This document shows, one piece after another, positions 1 through 9,083 of a DNA stretch of 64,000 bases. A model generated the notes under the pieces. The model saw nothing but the letters and a program-made list of their open reading frames with translations. It did no database searches and was not told the DNA's origin. The stretch comes from Vreelandella arcis (GTDB lineage: Bacteria > Pseudomonadota > Gammaproteobacteria > Pseudomonadales > Halomonadaceae). The stretch covers positions 355,734 through 419,733 of the forward strand of contig NZ_FNII01000001.1 in NCBI RefSeq assembly GCF_900103865.1, given 5' to 3'. The position numbers were made by a program, and so were the translations under genes. Every line of letters begins with the position of its first letter. Position 1 is the stretch's first letter.

Positions 1-302
1 TCTCTGAGCTACGGTTTGGTACAAATATGGCCTTGCCTATCAAGGAAACCGGTTTTGATTTCATCGCCAACCTCGAAGCAGCCCGCCGCTTTGAAGGCAA
101 TGCCGAAAACACCACAGGTGAGGTCATTGGCCTTTTTCCCTTCGATGTTGATGGGGGAGAATATGACCGCAACTGGCTGAAAGGTGGTGTTGGCGTTGAG
201 GGAAATCTTGGCAACGGCAAAGTCTCACTGATGGTCAATGGCACCACTGAAGGTGAGTTTATGAGCTCCTGGGTGGCGGCTTCCTATCAGTTGGAGTTTT
301 AA
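1..302 (+). CDS. C-terminal end of an autotransporter beta-barrel (partial)
   Basis: The gene enters from outside the window; the reading frame is open from base 3 and stops at 300-302, giving about 99 residues. Alternating hydrophobic/polar stretches, a Gly/Asn-rich turn region and a last strand ending in aromatic Phe (YQLEF) are what the final strands of an autotransporter (type Va) outer-membrane barrel look like; the terminal Phe is the usual signal for the BAM complex. The segment around residues 1-10 (LRFGTN) also resembles this family. The passenger domain and its role are not visible here. An ATG at 27 exists, but the frame is open upstream of it, so it is an internal Met. Confidence 0.6.
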   Translation, partial: SELRFGTNMALPIKETGFDFIANLEAARRFEGNAENTTGEVIGLFPFDVDGGEYDRNWLKGGVGVEGNLGNGKVSLMVNGTTEGEFMSSWVAASYQLEF

Positions 303-325
303 AATCTGTAAAAGGAGTTGGCTAA

Positions 326-344
326 CCCTCATGTTTCATGAGGG
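326..344. terminator. Hairpin after the autotransporter gene
   Basis: Seven-base perfect stem CCCTCAT / ATGAGGG with a 5-base loop, 24 bases after the stop codon. It lacks a following T-run, so it is at best a weak or Rho-assisted terminator. Confidence 0.35.
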
Positions 345-523
345 CTGGCCGTCCGTGGCAGAGCTGCAAAGTGGCAATTGTCCCTAGGGTGCAACCTGTA
401 GGCGACTGAGACCGGGACTAAAAGGCGCTACCTTGAGTATGACCCAGGATACCCTCTGCGGCTTAAGACATTGCCTACTCAAAAGGTACCCCTCACCTAC
501 CCCATCGCTGAGGGGCCGCCTAG

Positions 524-978
524 TTATTTCCTGAGAGTTATCCAATTGAACTCGGCTGGGCCGACACGCTTGGCAACGGCGATGGGTTTCTTGTTCACCC
601 CCTAGACGACTGGACGCATTGGGATCCCGTGGCAGCGTCTATACACGGTATACGGCGAGACGAGCTGTTCGAAAAAGGTTTACCTGCCCATGAAGCTGCT
701 GATCGGCTTAACGACATGCTTGGGTGTGAAGTCGTGTTTTGTGACGGACTGGATTCAGATCAATTATGGCTAAATAGGCTCTTTGATGCCGCAGGCGAAG
801 TGCCTTCGTTCGAATTGGCTGATTTTCATCAGCTGCATACATTGCTCAGCAAGCAGCAGATAAAGTGTCGCTTCAACACATCCTTAGAGGCCTGCCCATA
901 CCTCACCGCACACAGGCTGATGCCGAACGTTACGCTAACGCCTTGCTCGCGAGCTACGCCAAAGAAGGCTCTCGCTAA
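524..978 (+). pseudogene. Broken 3'-5' exonuclease-like gene
   Basis: An open frame from 524 (after an in-frame TAG at 521) encodes YPIELGWAD, then HPLDDWTHWD and later a segment DFHQLH, a pattern typical of small DnaQ/RNase T-like 3'-5' exonuclease domain proteins of unknown role. The N-terminal DxE motif that should precede YPIE is missing, because a stop and unrelated sequence lie upstream. Near 870-890 the coding signal jumps to frame 1, where it continues as LPIPHRTQADAERYANA and ends at the stop 976-978; in the original frame it runs into nonsense. The gene is therefore both 5'-truncated and frameshifted. No catalytic set is complete. Family assignment is by remembered motif order only. 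Confidence 0.55.
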
Positions 979-1018
979 TATAAAAGCGGTGGCTTGTGTT
1001 CATTCCTGGTCTCCTTGA

Positions 1019-1038
1019 TACTGTTTTTATATACAGTC
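1019..1038 (+). promoter_or_regulatory. LexA operator (SOS box) of umuDC
   Basis: CTG at 1021-1023 and CAG at 1034-1036 are separated by exactly 10 AT-rich bases (TTTTTATATA) and flanked by TA on the left, matching the gammaproteobacterial SOS box TACTG-TATATATA-CAGTA. It sits 16 bases before the umuD start, the expected place for repression by LexA. Confidence 0.9.
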
Positions 1039-1054
1039 TTTTGAGGTCGCCAAT

Positions 1055-1501
1055 ATGTCGCTCACCGCATCCTTGCTGGGGCGTGCTGATTCAGCCGCAT
1101 CTCCCTATCGAATACCGCTTTATAGCAGCGCCGTGCGTGCTGGTTTCCCGAGCCCCGCTGATGACCACCTCGATACCGAACTGGATTTACACCGCTACGT
1201 CGTGAAGCGCCCCGCGTCGACGTATTTTGTGCGGGCGGAAGGGGATTCGATGATTGGCGATGGCATCCATCACGGTGACTTGTTGGTGGTGGATCGAAGC
1301 CTTGAAGCGCTCCCTGGCCGTATTATCGTTATCGCCGTCGATGGCGAGCTGACCGTAAAAAAGCTGGACCGCATTGGCCAGCGCGCGTACCTCAAAGCCA
1401 GCAATCCTCATTTCAAACCGATCCCTCTCGAAGGACGGGAGTCCCACGTGTGGGGCGTGGTCACCCATGTTATCCATGGTCTGCCGGGATCACTGCCATG
1501 A
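1055..1501 (+). CDS. umuD: UmuD-like SOS mutagenesis protease
   Basis: Encodes 148 residues, close to the usual 140-150 for UmuD. It is a LexA-type S24 peptidase that in the family cleaves itself on RecA filaments to UmuD', which joins UmuC to make DNA polymerase V. The cleavage site is seen as Ala29-Gly30 (VRAG-FPSP), the nucleophile as Ser65 in EGDSM, and the general base as Lys102 in TVKKLD; the Ser-Lys spacing of 37 equals that of the E. coli protein. The start at 1055 lies just after a clear LexA box, and the stop overlaps the umuC start (ATGA), so translation is probably coupled. Intact by every feature visible. Confidence 0.93.
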   Translation: MSLTASLLGRADSAASPYRIPLYSSAVRAGFPSPADDHLDTELDLHRYVVKRPASTYFVRAEGDSMIGDGIHHGDLLVVDRSLEALPGRIIVIAVDGELTVKKLDRIGQRAYLKASNPHFKPIPLEGRESHVWGVVTHVIHGLPGSLP

Positions 1502-2772
1502 TCGCGCTGGTCGACTGCAATAATTTTTACGTCAGCTGCGAGCGGGTATTTAATCCCGCTCTGGAAGGGCGCCCAGTGGGGGTATTGTCGAATAACGACG
1601 GTTGCGTCGTGGCGCGTAGCAATGAGCTAAAAGCCCTGGACGTTGAGATGGGCGCTGCCATGCACCTGCTATCGCCTGGGATTCGTCGGCAAGCGACACT
1701 GCTTTCCAGCAACTACGCGTTGTATGGGGACATGAGCAAACGCGTCACCCAGGCGCTTAGCGAGTTCTCTCCCCACGTGGACATTTACTCCATCGACGAG
1801 AGCTTTGTGGGGTTTCAAGGTTTTGACCCCGCCAGTCTAGAAGCGCGAGGCCATCGCATGCGCGCCACGGTGCGCCAGTGGACGGGCATTCCGGTATCGG
1901 TGGGCTTTGCCCCAACCCGCGTCTTAGCCAAAATTGCCAACCACGTGGCCAAGAAAGACCTCGTCTGTCACGGGGTCTGCAAGCTGGAAGCCAATAGCCT
2001 GGCCACCCAAGTGCTGTTGCAACGGCTGCCGGTCACCGAGTTATGGGGCGTCGCCAGACGGACAGGCGAACGCCTGAACGTGATGGGCATCGAGACGGCG
2101 TGGCAATTGCGCGAGGCCGACCCCAAGCAGATACGTAAGCGGTTCTCCGTGGTTCAGGAACGCATTGTGTGGGAGCTGCGCGGAGAGAACGCCATCAGCT
2201 TGGATGACATGAGTTTGCCCAAACAGCAGATCATGGTCTCCCGCAGCTTTGGCCGGCTGACTGAAAGCCCTCACGATCTTCGTGAAGCATTGCGGACGCA
2301 CGCCTCTCGGGCTGGCGAAAAGTTACGCAAACAGGGCAGCGTCACGTCGGCGGTGATGGTGTTTGTGCGTACCAATCCTTTTCGTACGGATTTACCCCAA
2401 TATCGGAACCGGATCGTGGTGACGCTGGAACGACCGACGGACGACAGTCGAGAACTGGTCGCCGCGGCCATTGAAGGACTGCGGAAGCTCTGGCGTAAGG
2501 GATTTGGGTATCACAAGGTAGGCGTCATGCTGCTGGATCTGTCCCCCAAAACGAATCGTCAGCTCACGCTCAACGAAACACCCCAAACGGAAGCCGAGGC
2601 CAAACGTAGCGAACAGCTGATGGCGACCGTGGATAAGCTGAATCGTGAGCTAGGGCGGGGCACCATTCAGTTAGGCGTGCCACGCCAACACAATGCCTGG
2701 ACGCTACGCAGTGAACGGCGGACACCTCGTTACACCACCCAGTGGCGAGAGTTATTAAAGGTGCGTGCCTGA
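1498..2772 (+). CDS. umuC: UmuC, catalytic subunit of DNA polymerase V
   Basis: Encodes 424 residues, the usual length for UmuC. This Y-family polymerase performs error-prone translesion synthesis in the SOS response. The N-terminus [16 protein letters not shown] carries the first metal-binding Asp and the steric-gate region, and SIDESF about 100 residues in carries the catalytic Asp-Glu pair. A UmuC-type C-terminal extension (about residues 350-424) follows the little-finger domain. I chose the ATG at 1498, which overlaps the umuD stop as ATGA; an upstream start at 1450 would add a non-homologous leader inside umuD. The gene is co-transcribed with umuD from the LexA-controlled promoter. Confidence 0.93.
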   Translation: MIALVDCNNFYVSCERVFNPALEGRPVGVLSNNDGCVVARSNELKALDVEMGAAMHLLSPGIRRQATLLSSNYALYGDMSKRVTQALSEFSPHVDIYSIDESFVGFQGFDPASLEARGHRMRATVRQWTGIPVSVGFAPTRVLAKIANHVAKKDLVCHGVCKLEANSLATQVLLQRLPVTELWGVARRTGERLNVMGIETAWQLREADPKQIRKRFSVVQERIVWELRGENAISLDDMSLPKQQIMVSRSFGRLTESPHDLREALRTHASRAGEKLRKQGSVTSAVMVFVRTNPFRTDLPQYRNRIVVTLERPTDDSRELVAAAIEGLRKLWRKGFGYHKVGVMLLDLSPKTNRQLTLNETPQTEAEAKRSEQLMATVDKLNRELGRGTIQLGVPRQHNAWTLRSERRTPRYTTQWRELLKVRA

Positions 2773-2918
2773 TACAGAAGGGGGCGAGGGTGGATGCTAT
2801 GCTGTTGCTAAAGGTTAGCGAAGGGCCTTTAACGGCTCTTCACGATGGCATACTCATCCATCAGTGGATCAGACCCAACAACCTCATGATTGATGCCAGC
2901 TAGCGAGGTTTATACGCC

Positions 2919-3125
2919 ATGACGGATCCCCAGGAGAAACTCCGCAGCAGTGTCACCTCCCAAGGCGATTTACTTAGCCCTGTGGGCGAAAACGAGTGGG
3001 AAGCCCTAAGTGAGACGCCACGGTATACGCTGGAACAGCTGCTCGCCCAGTGCGATGCCGATGCCCCTGAAATGAAAGACGTCATGGATTGGCAACTTCT
3101 GAAGCGGACTGGGCGTGAACAGTAA
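2919..3125 (+). CDS. Small antitoxin-like protein, copy 1
   Basis: Encodes 68 residues. The C-terminal half (YTLEQLLAQCDADAP) resembles the toxin-binding tail of MazE/ChpS-type antitoxins, but I see no clear AbrB-type DNA-binding strand pattern, so this is a resemblance and not an assignment. A near copy lies at 35534-35773; the two share long identical runs such as GENEWEALS and APEMKDVMDWQ. In both places the stop codon lies 11 bases inside the next gene, an AP2-like protein, so the two genes form a fixed, translationally coupled pair. The start at 2919 has a weak GAGG-like site upstream. No toxin of a known family is next to it. Confidence 0.5.
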   Translation: MTDPQEKLRSSVTSQGDLLSPVGENEWEALSETPRYTLEQLLAQCDADAPEMKDVMDWQLLKRTGREQ

Positions 3126-3700
3126 GGTCTTTTCATCAGTCACACCTGATGGAGGAGGCGCAAACGAACGGAAAGCAAAGCGAGCGAGGCAAGCGTTGAG
3201 AGCAAAGCTGTCATTACCTCAACTATGGGAGCGCGCCAAATACGTCTCATGGCCACGTAGTCACGCCAACCCCATTGTCCGCGTGCCGAGGAGTCTAAAA
3301 CGATTGCTCGGTTGCCCAATGAGTACGATACGTTTGAGTGCTGTATCGCGTATAGGGATCAGCGCGGCGTTGAGGTGTGGGGAAAGAAGCGCTGGAGGGA
3401 GTTACTGCTCGTCGAGGCACGCTCGGTCGCGAAGCATCATCAACGGCCTGCGGGTCCGATAACAGGTGTCTATCACTATGAACGCCCGTCGGGCTCAACC
3501 GCATGGATTGCAGCATGGTATGAGCTAACAGCCGACGGATCACGAAAAAACGCAGCGCCCAATTTACTTATGGCACTGACATATCCCGCTATGCTTCTTC
3601 TGATGACGCCATGCTGGCCGCGATTAGTAAACGAAAGGAAGAAGAAGCGCGATGGTACTGTTTACTGGGAGAGTGGGATGAGCGCTATGTGAGCAAATAG
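3115..3700 (+). pseudogene. AP2-like protein gene, copy 1, broken by a 16-base deletion
   Basis: Starts with GTG at 3115 inside the preceding gene, as copy 2 (35763-36346) does. After about 61 residues the sequence reads GTGCCGAG-GAGTCT where copy 2 has 16 extra bases between those blocks; the loss shifts the frame and removes the codons for PSGRP. The remaining part stays open from before 3312: KTIAR-like start, YDTFECCIAYRDQRG, WGKKRW, then TGVYHYERPSG and WIAAWYE, reminiscent of AP2-type DNA-binding strands. At 3545-3551 an A_AAA_AAC heptamer lies in zero-frame phase, and the -1 frame continues as RSAQFTYGT to a stop at 3698-3700. Copy 1 cannot make the full protein because of the deletion. 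Confidence 0.6.
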
Positions 3701-3776
3701 ATGGACATCAAGCATTGCTCAGAAGCTTATGAAGTATGTGGTTTTAAACTAAAATCGAAAAGTTAGCGGTCCAAGC

Positions 3777-3805
3777 TTGATATGGTATATTAACCAACGG
3801 ATAAT
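3777..3805 (+). promoter_or_regulatory. Sigma-70-type promoter of mvaT
   Basis: TTGATA at 3777-3782 and GATAAT at 3800-3805 are separated by 17 bases, near-consensus -35 and -10 boxes, 33 bases before the mvaT start codon. Confidence 0.65.
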
Positions 3806-3838
3806 CGTGAATAATTTAAAATCGTTTGAGTAAATTAT

Positions 3839-4213
3839 ATGCCGTCAGTATTAAATGATTACCTTAAGAAAGAACAAATGTTAAAGCAGCTTCAAGAAGA
3901 GCTGCAGCAGCTAGAAAGTAATAGCGAGCTCAAGAAGGAGCTAGAATTCAAAGAAAAATTGCACGCGCTTATGTCTGAATACGGAAAAGCGGCACGTGAT
4001 GTGTGTGAAATCTTAGACCCTTCTAGCCTTAAGGCTCCCGCCAAGGGTGCCAGTGCAGGTGGACGTAAAAAACGGCTATTGAAGGTCTACAAGAACCCGC
4101 ACACAGGCGAAGTGGTCGAGACTCGCGGCGGGAATCACAAGGTTATTCAACAGTGGAAAACTGAGTATGGTAACGACGAGGTCGTAAGCTGGGTTGTGGA
4201 AGAACGAGGCTAG
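3839..4213 (+). CDS. mvaT: MvaT/MvaU-family xenogeneic silencer
   Basis: Encodes 124 residues, the usual MvaT length. Members bind AT-rich, often foreign DNA and silence it, the H-NS role in pseudomonads and relatives. The first 65 residues are a Lys/Glu/Gln-rich coiled coil (EQMLKQLQEELQQLE, ELKKELEFKEKL) for oligomerisation; the C-terminal part carries the family's DNA-binding block YKNPHTGEVVETRGGNHK followed by a WKTEYG segment. It is a single gene with a good promoter just upstream. Its position beside duplicated accessory genes fits either a housekeeping silencer next to an island or an island-borne paralogue; sequence alone does not decide. Confidence 0.9.
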   Translation: MPSVLNDYLKKEQMLKQLQEELQQLESNSELKKELEFKEKLHALMSEYGKAARDVCEILDPSSLKAPAKGASAGGRKKRLLKVYKNPHTGEVVETRGGNHKVIQQWKTEYGNDEVVSWVVEERG

Positions 4214-4321
4214 CCCTCTCCTCGCCCATCGTCTTCGTGGTTATAGACTGCTTTAGGTGAAGACAATCTACTCACCACAATGCGTTATGCCTTCGGTTCT
4301 TATCAACCACCGAGACTTTTC

Positions 4322-5410
4322 ATGCACACTCCACGTATTGCCATTGTAGGCGCTGGATTGGCAGGGCTTTATGCAGCGTTTTTGTTGGAGCAGCGGGGTA
4401 TTACTGATTACGTGGTGTTGGAAGCGCGGGAGCGAGTGGGGGGGCGTATTGCGTCGTTATTGCCTGATGAGACTAACACTATGGAGGCGTTTGATTTGGG
4501 GCCTTCTTGGTATTGGCCGGGGTTTCAGCACTCGCTAGGAGCGCTGGTGGACTCGCTAGGTCTTACGTCGTTTGCCCAGTATGAAACTGGCGATATGATA
4601 GTGGAACGCTCTCACCAGATGCCGCCAGTACGTATGCAGGGCTTTGTAAATCAGCCCCCCTCCATGCGTCTACGGGGCGGCATGCAGGCGTTGATTGATG
4701 CGTTGCACCAGCGCGTTGGTTTTGCACGTATTTACACTGGGCAGGCTGTTCAGTCTATGTCGCTCACTTCCAGCGGCAGTGTGGAGTTGGTGTGTGCTGG
4801 CGGGCAGCGTTATACCGCCCAGCATGTGCTGCTGGCAGTGCCACCGCGGTTAGCAGCGCAGGCGGTTACGTTTTCACCGCCGCTACCCGAGCGGCTGACC
4901 CACCAATGGAAGAGTACCGCTACCTGGATGGCGCCTCACGCTAAATACGTCGCGCTGTACCCCACGCCTTTTTGGCGTGAAGAGCAACTTTCGGGAGAAG
5001 CGCGAAGTTTGATGGGTCCGCTGGGTGAAATTCATGATACGTCACATCCGGATGGCCACGGGGCGCTGTTTGGCTTTTTCAGTTTGCCCGCCAGTGCCCG
5101 TGCGCAGCTTGGCGATGAGGCGCTACTCCAGCACTGCCGTGCGCAGTTGGTTAGGCTGTTTGGTCCTCAAGCATCTAGCCCTAGGTGGGAGATGATTAAA
5201 GACTGGGCGCAGGAGCCGTTTACTGCTACTGATGCGGATCAAATGCCCAGCGAACACCACGGTATGGCGCCGCCAGCGCGCGCTGAACATGGCGCTTGGC
5301 AGCCTTGTTTAACTGGGATTGGCAGTGAGTGGGGCGAGCAGTATGCCGGTTATCTAGCAGGCGCCATCGAGGCGGCCGAGCTTGGCGTGGCGGATGTGTT
5401 AGCACTTTAG
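4322..5410 (+). CDS. FAD-dependent amine oxidase family protein
   Basis: Encodes 362 residues if started at the ATG at 4322 (MHTPRIAIVGAG); an ATG at 4280 would add a 14-residue leader without family resemblance. A dinucleotide fold GAGLAGLYAA near residue 10 is followed by LEARERVGGRI, the second FAD contact typical of flavin-containing amine oxidases (monoamine/polyamine oxidase, phytoene desaturase-like). The C-terminal region contains the usual final FAD-binding segment (GIGSEWGEQYAGYLAGAIEAA). Substrate unknown; members oxidise amines or act on other hydride donors. It is monocistronic, 108 bases after mvaT. The protein is shorter than classical monoamine oxidases (about 450) but similar to many bacterial members. 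Confidence 0.75.
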   Translation: MHTPRIAIVGAGLAGLYAAFLLEQRGITDYVVLEARERVGGRIASLLPDETNTMEAFDLGPSWYWPGFQHSLGALVDSLGLTSFAQYETGDMIVERSHQMPPVRMQGFVNQPPSMRLRGGMQALIDALHQRVGFARIYTGQAVQSMSLTSSGSVELVCAGGQRYTAQHVLLAVPPRLAAQAVTFSPPLPERLTHQWKSTATWMAPHAKYVALYPTPFWREEQLSGEARSLMGPLGEIHDTSHPDGHGALFGFFSLPASARAQLGDEALLQHCRAQLVRLFGPQASSPRWEMIKDWAQEPFTATDADQMPSEHHGMAPPARAEHGAWQPCLTGIGSEWGEQYAGYLAGAIEAAELGVADVLAL

Positions 5411-5443
5411 TGCGTTTGCTTGTCTTTGCATTAATTCCAACAG

Positions 5444-5563
5444 CTAATCACTAGAGCGCGTCAGTAGCGCTTTTAGGCTGTGGGATTCAAATCGCTGCTG
5501 AATATTATTGGCATAAAACTCTTCCAATACGTCGGGCAGCTTGCCGTTGAGCAGCTCATCGTA
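5444..5563 (-). pseudogene. C-terminal fragment of an unknown gene
   Basis: On the minus strand an open stretch of 39 codons (begins YDELLNGKLPDVLEE, ends LLTRSSD, stop at 5444-5446) has amino-acid composition like real protein, but no start codon and no upstream continuation, because unrelated GGDEF-coding sequence begins at about 5563. I read it as the tail of a truncated gene; I do not recognise the family. Confidence 0.3.
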
Positions 5564-5960
5564 CGGTGACAGGTGGCATTACGAAAATATGCTGGGTGTC
5601 TCTGTCCAGGAGATATATCATGGCCATGCCGTTGGTGATCAGACACTCATCGAAACGGCAAAGCAATTGAGTGAATGCGTACGAACCACTGATACGGTTG
5701 CACGCATTGGCGGTGACGAATTCGTGATTCTATACGCGCCGCCACTCCAGCCTGACGATATTGAAACTCTGCGCGCCAGAATCATCGCCTGCACGGATAT
5801 ACCCATTACCCTTAACGACGGCCTTTCCCTGACGTTATCGCTTAGCGTGGGGCTGGCTATTTACCCGACTGATGGGCAGCACATTGATAACCTGTTTACT
5901 ACTGCCGACAATGACATGTACTCGCACAAATCAGCGCGAAAATCGCAAAACCGCCGCTAG
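5541..5960 (+). pseudogene. Remnant of a GGDEF diguanylate cyclase
   Basis: From about 5590 the frame encodes the second half of a GGDEF domain: HAVGDQTLIE, then ARIGGDEFVILY, and LSVGLAIYPTDG with a final DNDMYSHKSA helix. The first half of the domain (the DxxxFKxIND motif that binds metal and GTP) and any sensor domain are missing, so it cannot be an active cyclase. The upstream codons are junk joined to an unrelated minus-strand fragment at about 5563, so a deletion or rearrangement joined two gene ends. Related intact genes follow in the island. Confidence 0.6.
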
Positions 5961-6075
5961 ATGTAAAGAAAATTCGGCTTTGAGTCGTTTTGTGGGATGT
6001 TTATCGCCTGTGGGTGGTAAGCTCCCCCCCCCTTGCTTATGAAAACTCACCAACCCCTGGTGTGCTACCTATGTC

Positions 6076-8061
6076 TCACAGCTTTCTAATGACAATACGG
6101 TTCCTGCCTGTGTCTTTTGCTTCATAAAGACCATTGTCAGCGCGCTTGATGGCGGCTTTTAACGTCTTTTCGTTGCTAGCGACATGCGTGACGCCAAAGG
6201 AAGCAGTAATGGTAATAGTGGCAGGCGTGTCATCGTGCTCAATAGATACATGAGCTTTTTCCACGGTAGCCCGTATGCGCTCAGCAACTTGCCACGCTTC
6301 CTCCAGCGTGGTGTTAGGCAGCAAAACTGCGAACTCCTCGCCACCGACGCGGCACAAGAGATCTTCCTGGCGCAGTAATCCTTTAATCTCGTCGGCAAAG
6401 CGCTTGAGTACTTCATCGCCTGCGTCGTGACCGTAGTCATCATTAATCTGCTTGAAATGGTCGATATCAATGGCGATGAGCGAAATGGGAGTTTGGTGCC
6501 TTGAAGCACGTGAGATTTCAACGCTGGCCTGAGCTTGTAAATAGCGCCGATTGAATACACCGGTTAACGGATCAGTCATTGCCTGGGCGCGAAGCTTCTC
6601 TTCAAGGTGCTTTCGATCAGTGATATCAAAAACAGAGGCGTTTGAATAAATAAAGCGGTCTTGTTCTAAATATCCAACGCTCTGAATCACCACCTGGCGC
6701 TGTTCGCCATCGGTGGCTACCAATTTGCATTCCGCTTCACCTTGGCGACCTGCTTTTACTTCCTGAAATGCTTGATCAAAATCCAGCAGTGAATCGGAGG
6801 AAATAAAGTCACGATAGCACCGATAACCGACGGCATCACGAGTTAAGCCTAGCCAGTCAAGCTCGGTTTGATTCATCTTGATGATCACACCATCGGCATT
6901 TAACGAGTGGTAACCACAGGGGGCACTTTCATACAGGTTGCTGACTTCAATGGCTCGCTGCTGAGCTTGGTGGCGCAGCAGACGCTGCTGATGACTGCTG
7001 AAAGCCCAATAGATACCAAGTGCAACAGCTGTCGAGTAGATGAGCAGTAAAAACCACACAACACTGGCATCGTCTTGTAGTAGCGATTTCCAGGTAGGGT
7101 TGGGGAGGCTGACTCCCAACACCCAGGGTAGGGTGTCGTCCTGACTGAAAATATGTCCAGCTAAACCCTGGTGAGTTTGGCGACGCATATCCATGCGCTG
7201 AAAACGTAGTAATCGGTTCTCCTGGGTCAAAACTCCTTTATCGAGTCCGGTAATATGCTGCCATGATTCGTCGGTAAGTTGAGCGTAATCATCACCAAAG
7301 CTCATTGGGGGCAGTTGTTGGTTTCGTTCTGTAAGTAGCCATCTTCCCTGTGCATCCGTCAATATAACGCCCGCAGTAGGTTCCATTTGCGCTGCCTGAT
7401 GAACGGCCTCGGTCAGGTGCTGCCAATTAAGGCTCAGCAAAACCATCCCTTGGCGTTCACCTTGGTCGTCAAACACAGGAGTGGCAACATTGACGACCGG
7501 AATCACTTCGCCGCTAAAAATTTCATACTGAAGATTGCGTCCGGGAGGAGAGATGTAGAGATCACGTGCAAATAGTTCACTGGCACTTTTAAAGTAATCT
7601 GTGTTGGCATGATCTCTTCTGGCTAAGCGAGGATCGGAGGGAGTATCACCTGGAATACGCAGAACCTCTACGCCTTGGTTATCGATCAGCATAAGCTTGG
7701 TGTAGCGGGGGTAATGCTTGATCAAAGTCGATAAAAATCCGGTCAATTGTTCTGGCGCTGGGCTGCCAAGACCTGCCTTACCGTCTTTGGTCATGAGCGC
7801 TTTGATGGTCGGCATTTCTGCAATAGCGAGCGCGTAGCTAAGCGTCTCGTTGATATCGCGCCACAAGGTATTTTCACTGACTTTCAAGATAGCACGTATC
7901 TCTGAGCGGGTATTCTGCTGTTGTGTTTCCAAGTGCACATGAAGAACCGGCCATAGCGTAGCGGTGACTAAAACCAGCGGCACTATCACAGCCAATAATA
8001 GGCGCGTGAACAAACGTTGCTGAGTCAATGTTGGGTACCTGTGGTGGTTCAGACTCGCCAT
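6076..8061 (-). CDS. Membrane diguanylate cyclase: periplasmic sensor, PAS, GGDEF
   Basis: Encodes 661 residues. A membrane helix at about 18-40 and another at about 335-357 bracket a roughly 290-residue periplasmic region whose layout (long helix, then ALIDN-like strands, RIPGD, VVNVATPVFDDQG) fits a double-Cache sensor. A PAS domain spans about 370-490. The GGDEF domain (about 494-661) begins DPLTGVFNRRYL and has the metal site IDIDHFKQIND, the active motif GGEEF, and an RxxD inhibitory site (RQED) five residues before it, so it should make c-di-GMP and be product-inhibited. It is a single gene, convergent with the upstream GGDEF remnant. The ligand is unknown. Confidence 0.88.
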   Translation of the reverse strand: MASLNHHRYPTLTQQRLFTRLLLAVIVPLVLVTATLWPVLHVHLETQQQNTRSEIRAILKVSENTLWRDINETLSYALAIAEMPTIKALMTKDGKAGLGSPAPEQLTGFLSTLIKHYPRYTKLMLIDNQGVEVLRIPGDTPSDPRLARRDHANTDYFKSASELFARDLYISPPGRNLQYEIFSGEVIPVVNVATPVFDDQGERQGMVLLSLNWQHLTEAVHQAAQMEPTAGVILTDAQGRWLLTERNQQLPPMSFGDDYAQLTDESWQHITGLDKGVLTQENRLLRFQRMDMRRQTHQGLAGHIFSQDDTLPWVLGVSLPNPTWKSLLQDDASVVWFLLLIYSTAVALGIYWAFSSHQQRLLRHQAQQRAIEVSNLYESAPCGYHSLNADGVIIKMNQTELDWLGLTRDAVGYRCYRDFISSDSLLDFDQAFQEVKAGRQGEAECKLVATDGEQRQVVIQSVGYLEQDRFIYSNASVFDITDRKHLEEKLRAQAMTDPLTGVFNRRYLQAQASVEISRASRHQTPISLIAIDIDHFKQINDDYGHDAGDEVLKRFADEIKGLLRQEDLLCRVGGEEFAVLLPNTTLEEAWQVAERIRATVEKAHVSIEHDDTPATITITASFGVTHVASNEKTLKAAIKRADNGLYEAKDTGRNRIVIRKL

Positions 8062-8613
8062 TCTATTATTACCAATGCATTATACGACGCCAAGCGACGG
8101 GCTGATACGCCAGTAAGCACACTAATTGAAGAGTAGTTAACGGTATTTAAACCATAGTGAAATAAACGTCAATCGGCCTATTAAGATCGGGCTAGAAAAA
8201 ATTCATGCGGTAATACAGCCTGCAGTTAGAGATAATTGTCTTGCTTTTCTGATTTATGGATGTATTAAAATTTAATTGTCGCACCATTGAAATTCCTTTC
8301 AGAAAAACAGTCACGGTTTTTGAGTTTTATAAGCAATAACCCGAATGACCAGCTGAATTAAGTTAAATTAAAAACTGGAAGTCGCTCAGGTAACTGCCTA
8401 ACCATTTCGCAACCATGTGAACTATAGAAATTATTTTCTAGCTATAAGTAAAATAAGAAGCTTGAAATCTATGTTTATCGGCAATCATATCACCGAAAAG
8501 GATTTACTGGCGAATCCCAGTAAAAAAACTGCTTATTTTTAATTTAAAGATGTTAGCACGGTCTCGCGAAGATTGTTTCCAGTGACCCGACCTCGATCCA
8601 TAAAATCCACTGA
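8062..8613. other. AT-rich intergenic region
   Basis: About 550 bases between the cyclase start and a small gene relic. I see no gene, tRNA or clear promoter; there is one 8-base hairpin (TTTACTGG / CCAGTAAA near 8503-8525). The base composition is markedly richer in A+T than the flanking genes. Confidence 0.5.
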
Positions 8614-8820
8614 AGTGCTGCTATTGTTGACTATATATTTAGTGAAAAGCAATCTCATCGAGCCGCACAGCTCGATCTCTTGGGTATCGCATATGACGCT
8701 ACTGCCTATGATATACCGGGTTGGCGACTAGCTGAGATGTTACTTCAGTGGGCTAAAGAGTACGTGAGGCCAGAGGATTGGCGACGATTGCAAGCACGTG
8801 TCAGAAGGCGCCGCGGTTGA
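8614..8820 (+). pseudogene. Headless coding remnant of unknown family
   Basis: A frame open from 8614 (after a TGA) to the stop 8818-8820 encodes about 68 residues with a protein-like composition (LLGIAYDATAYDIPGW, then EYVRPEDWRRLQARV), but there is no start codon with a ribosome site at its beginning. I take it as the C-terminal part of a lost gene. The family is not recognised. The rest of the stretch to 9083 holds nothing I can name. Confidence 0.35.
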
Positions 8821-9083
8821 CTTGCTATCTAGGAAGCCAGAAACCTGCGTCTCCAGACAATTTTTCGTTTTGTGCCTCATTAATAGACCTTTGAATAATT
8901 GGCTTTTAAAGTCAGTGGCCTCGAGTTCCAGTCATGGGTAATGGAGCAATATCAGCGGTATCTATCTAGTTTATTTGTTATTTTTTGACCGATTTCCGCC
9001 GTGTTGACGGAAACCGGAACTTCCTCATTCAAGGCGTTAATGCTTACTGAAAGAAAGCGCCACAATGTCATCTCAGTCGTGCG

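Noticed and set aside
489..515. Hairpin CCCCTCA/TGAGGGG as terminator
   Set aside because: The stem has a 13-base loop and no T-run, and no intact gene ends nearby.
996..1205. A 69-codon frame starting before umuD
   Set aside because: It overlaps the LexA box and the beginning of umuD in another phase and has no homology-like features.
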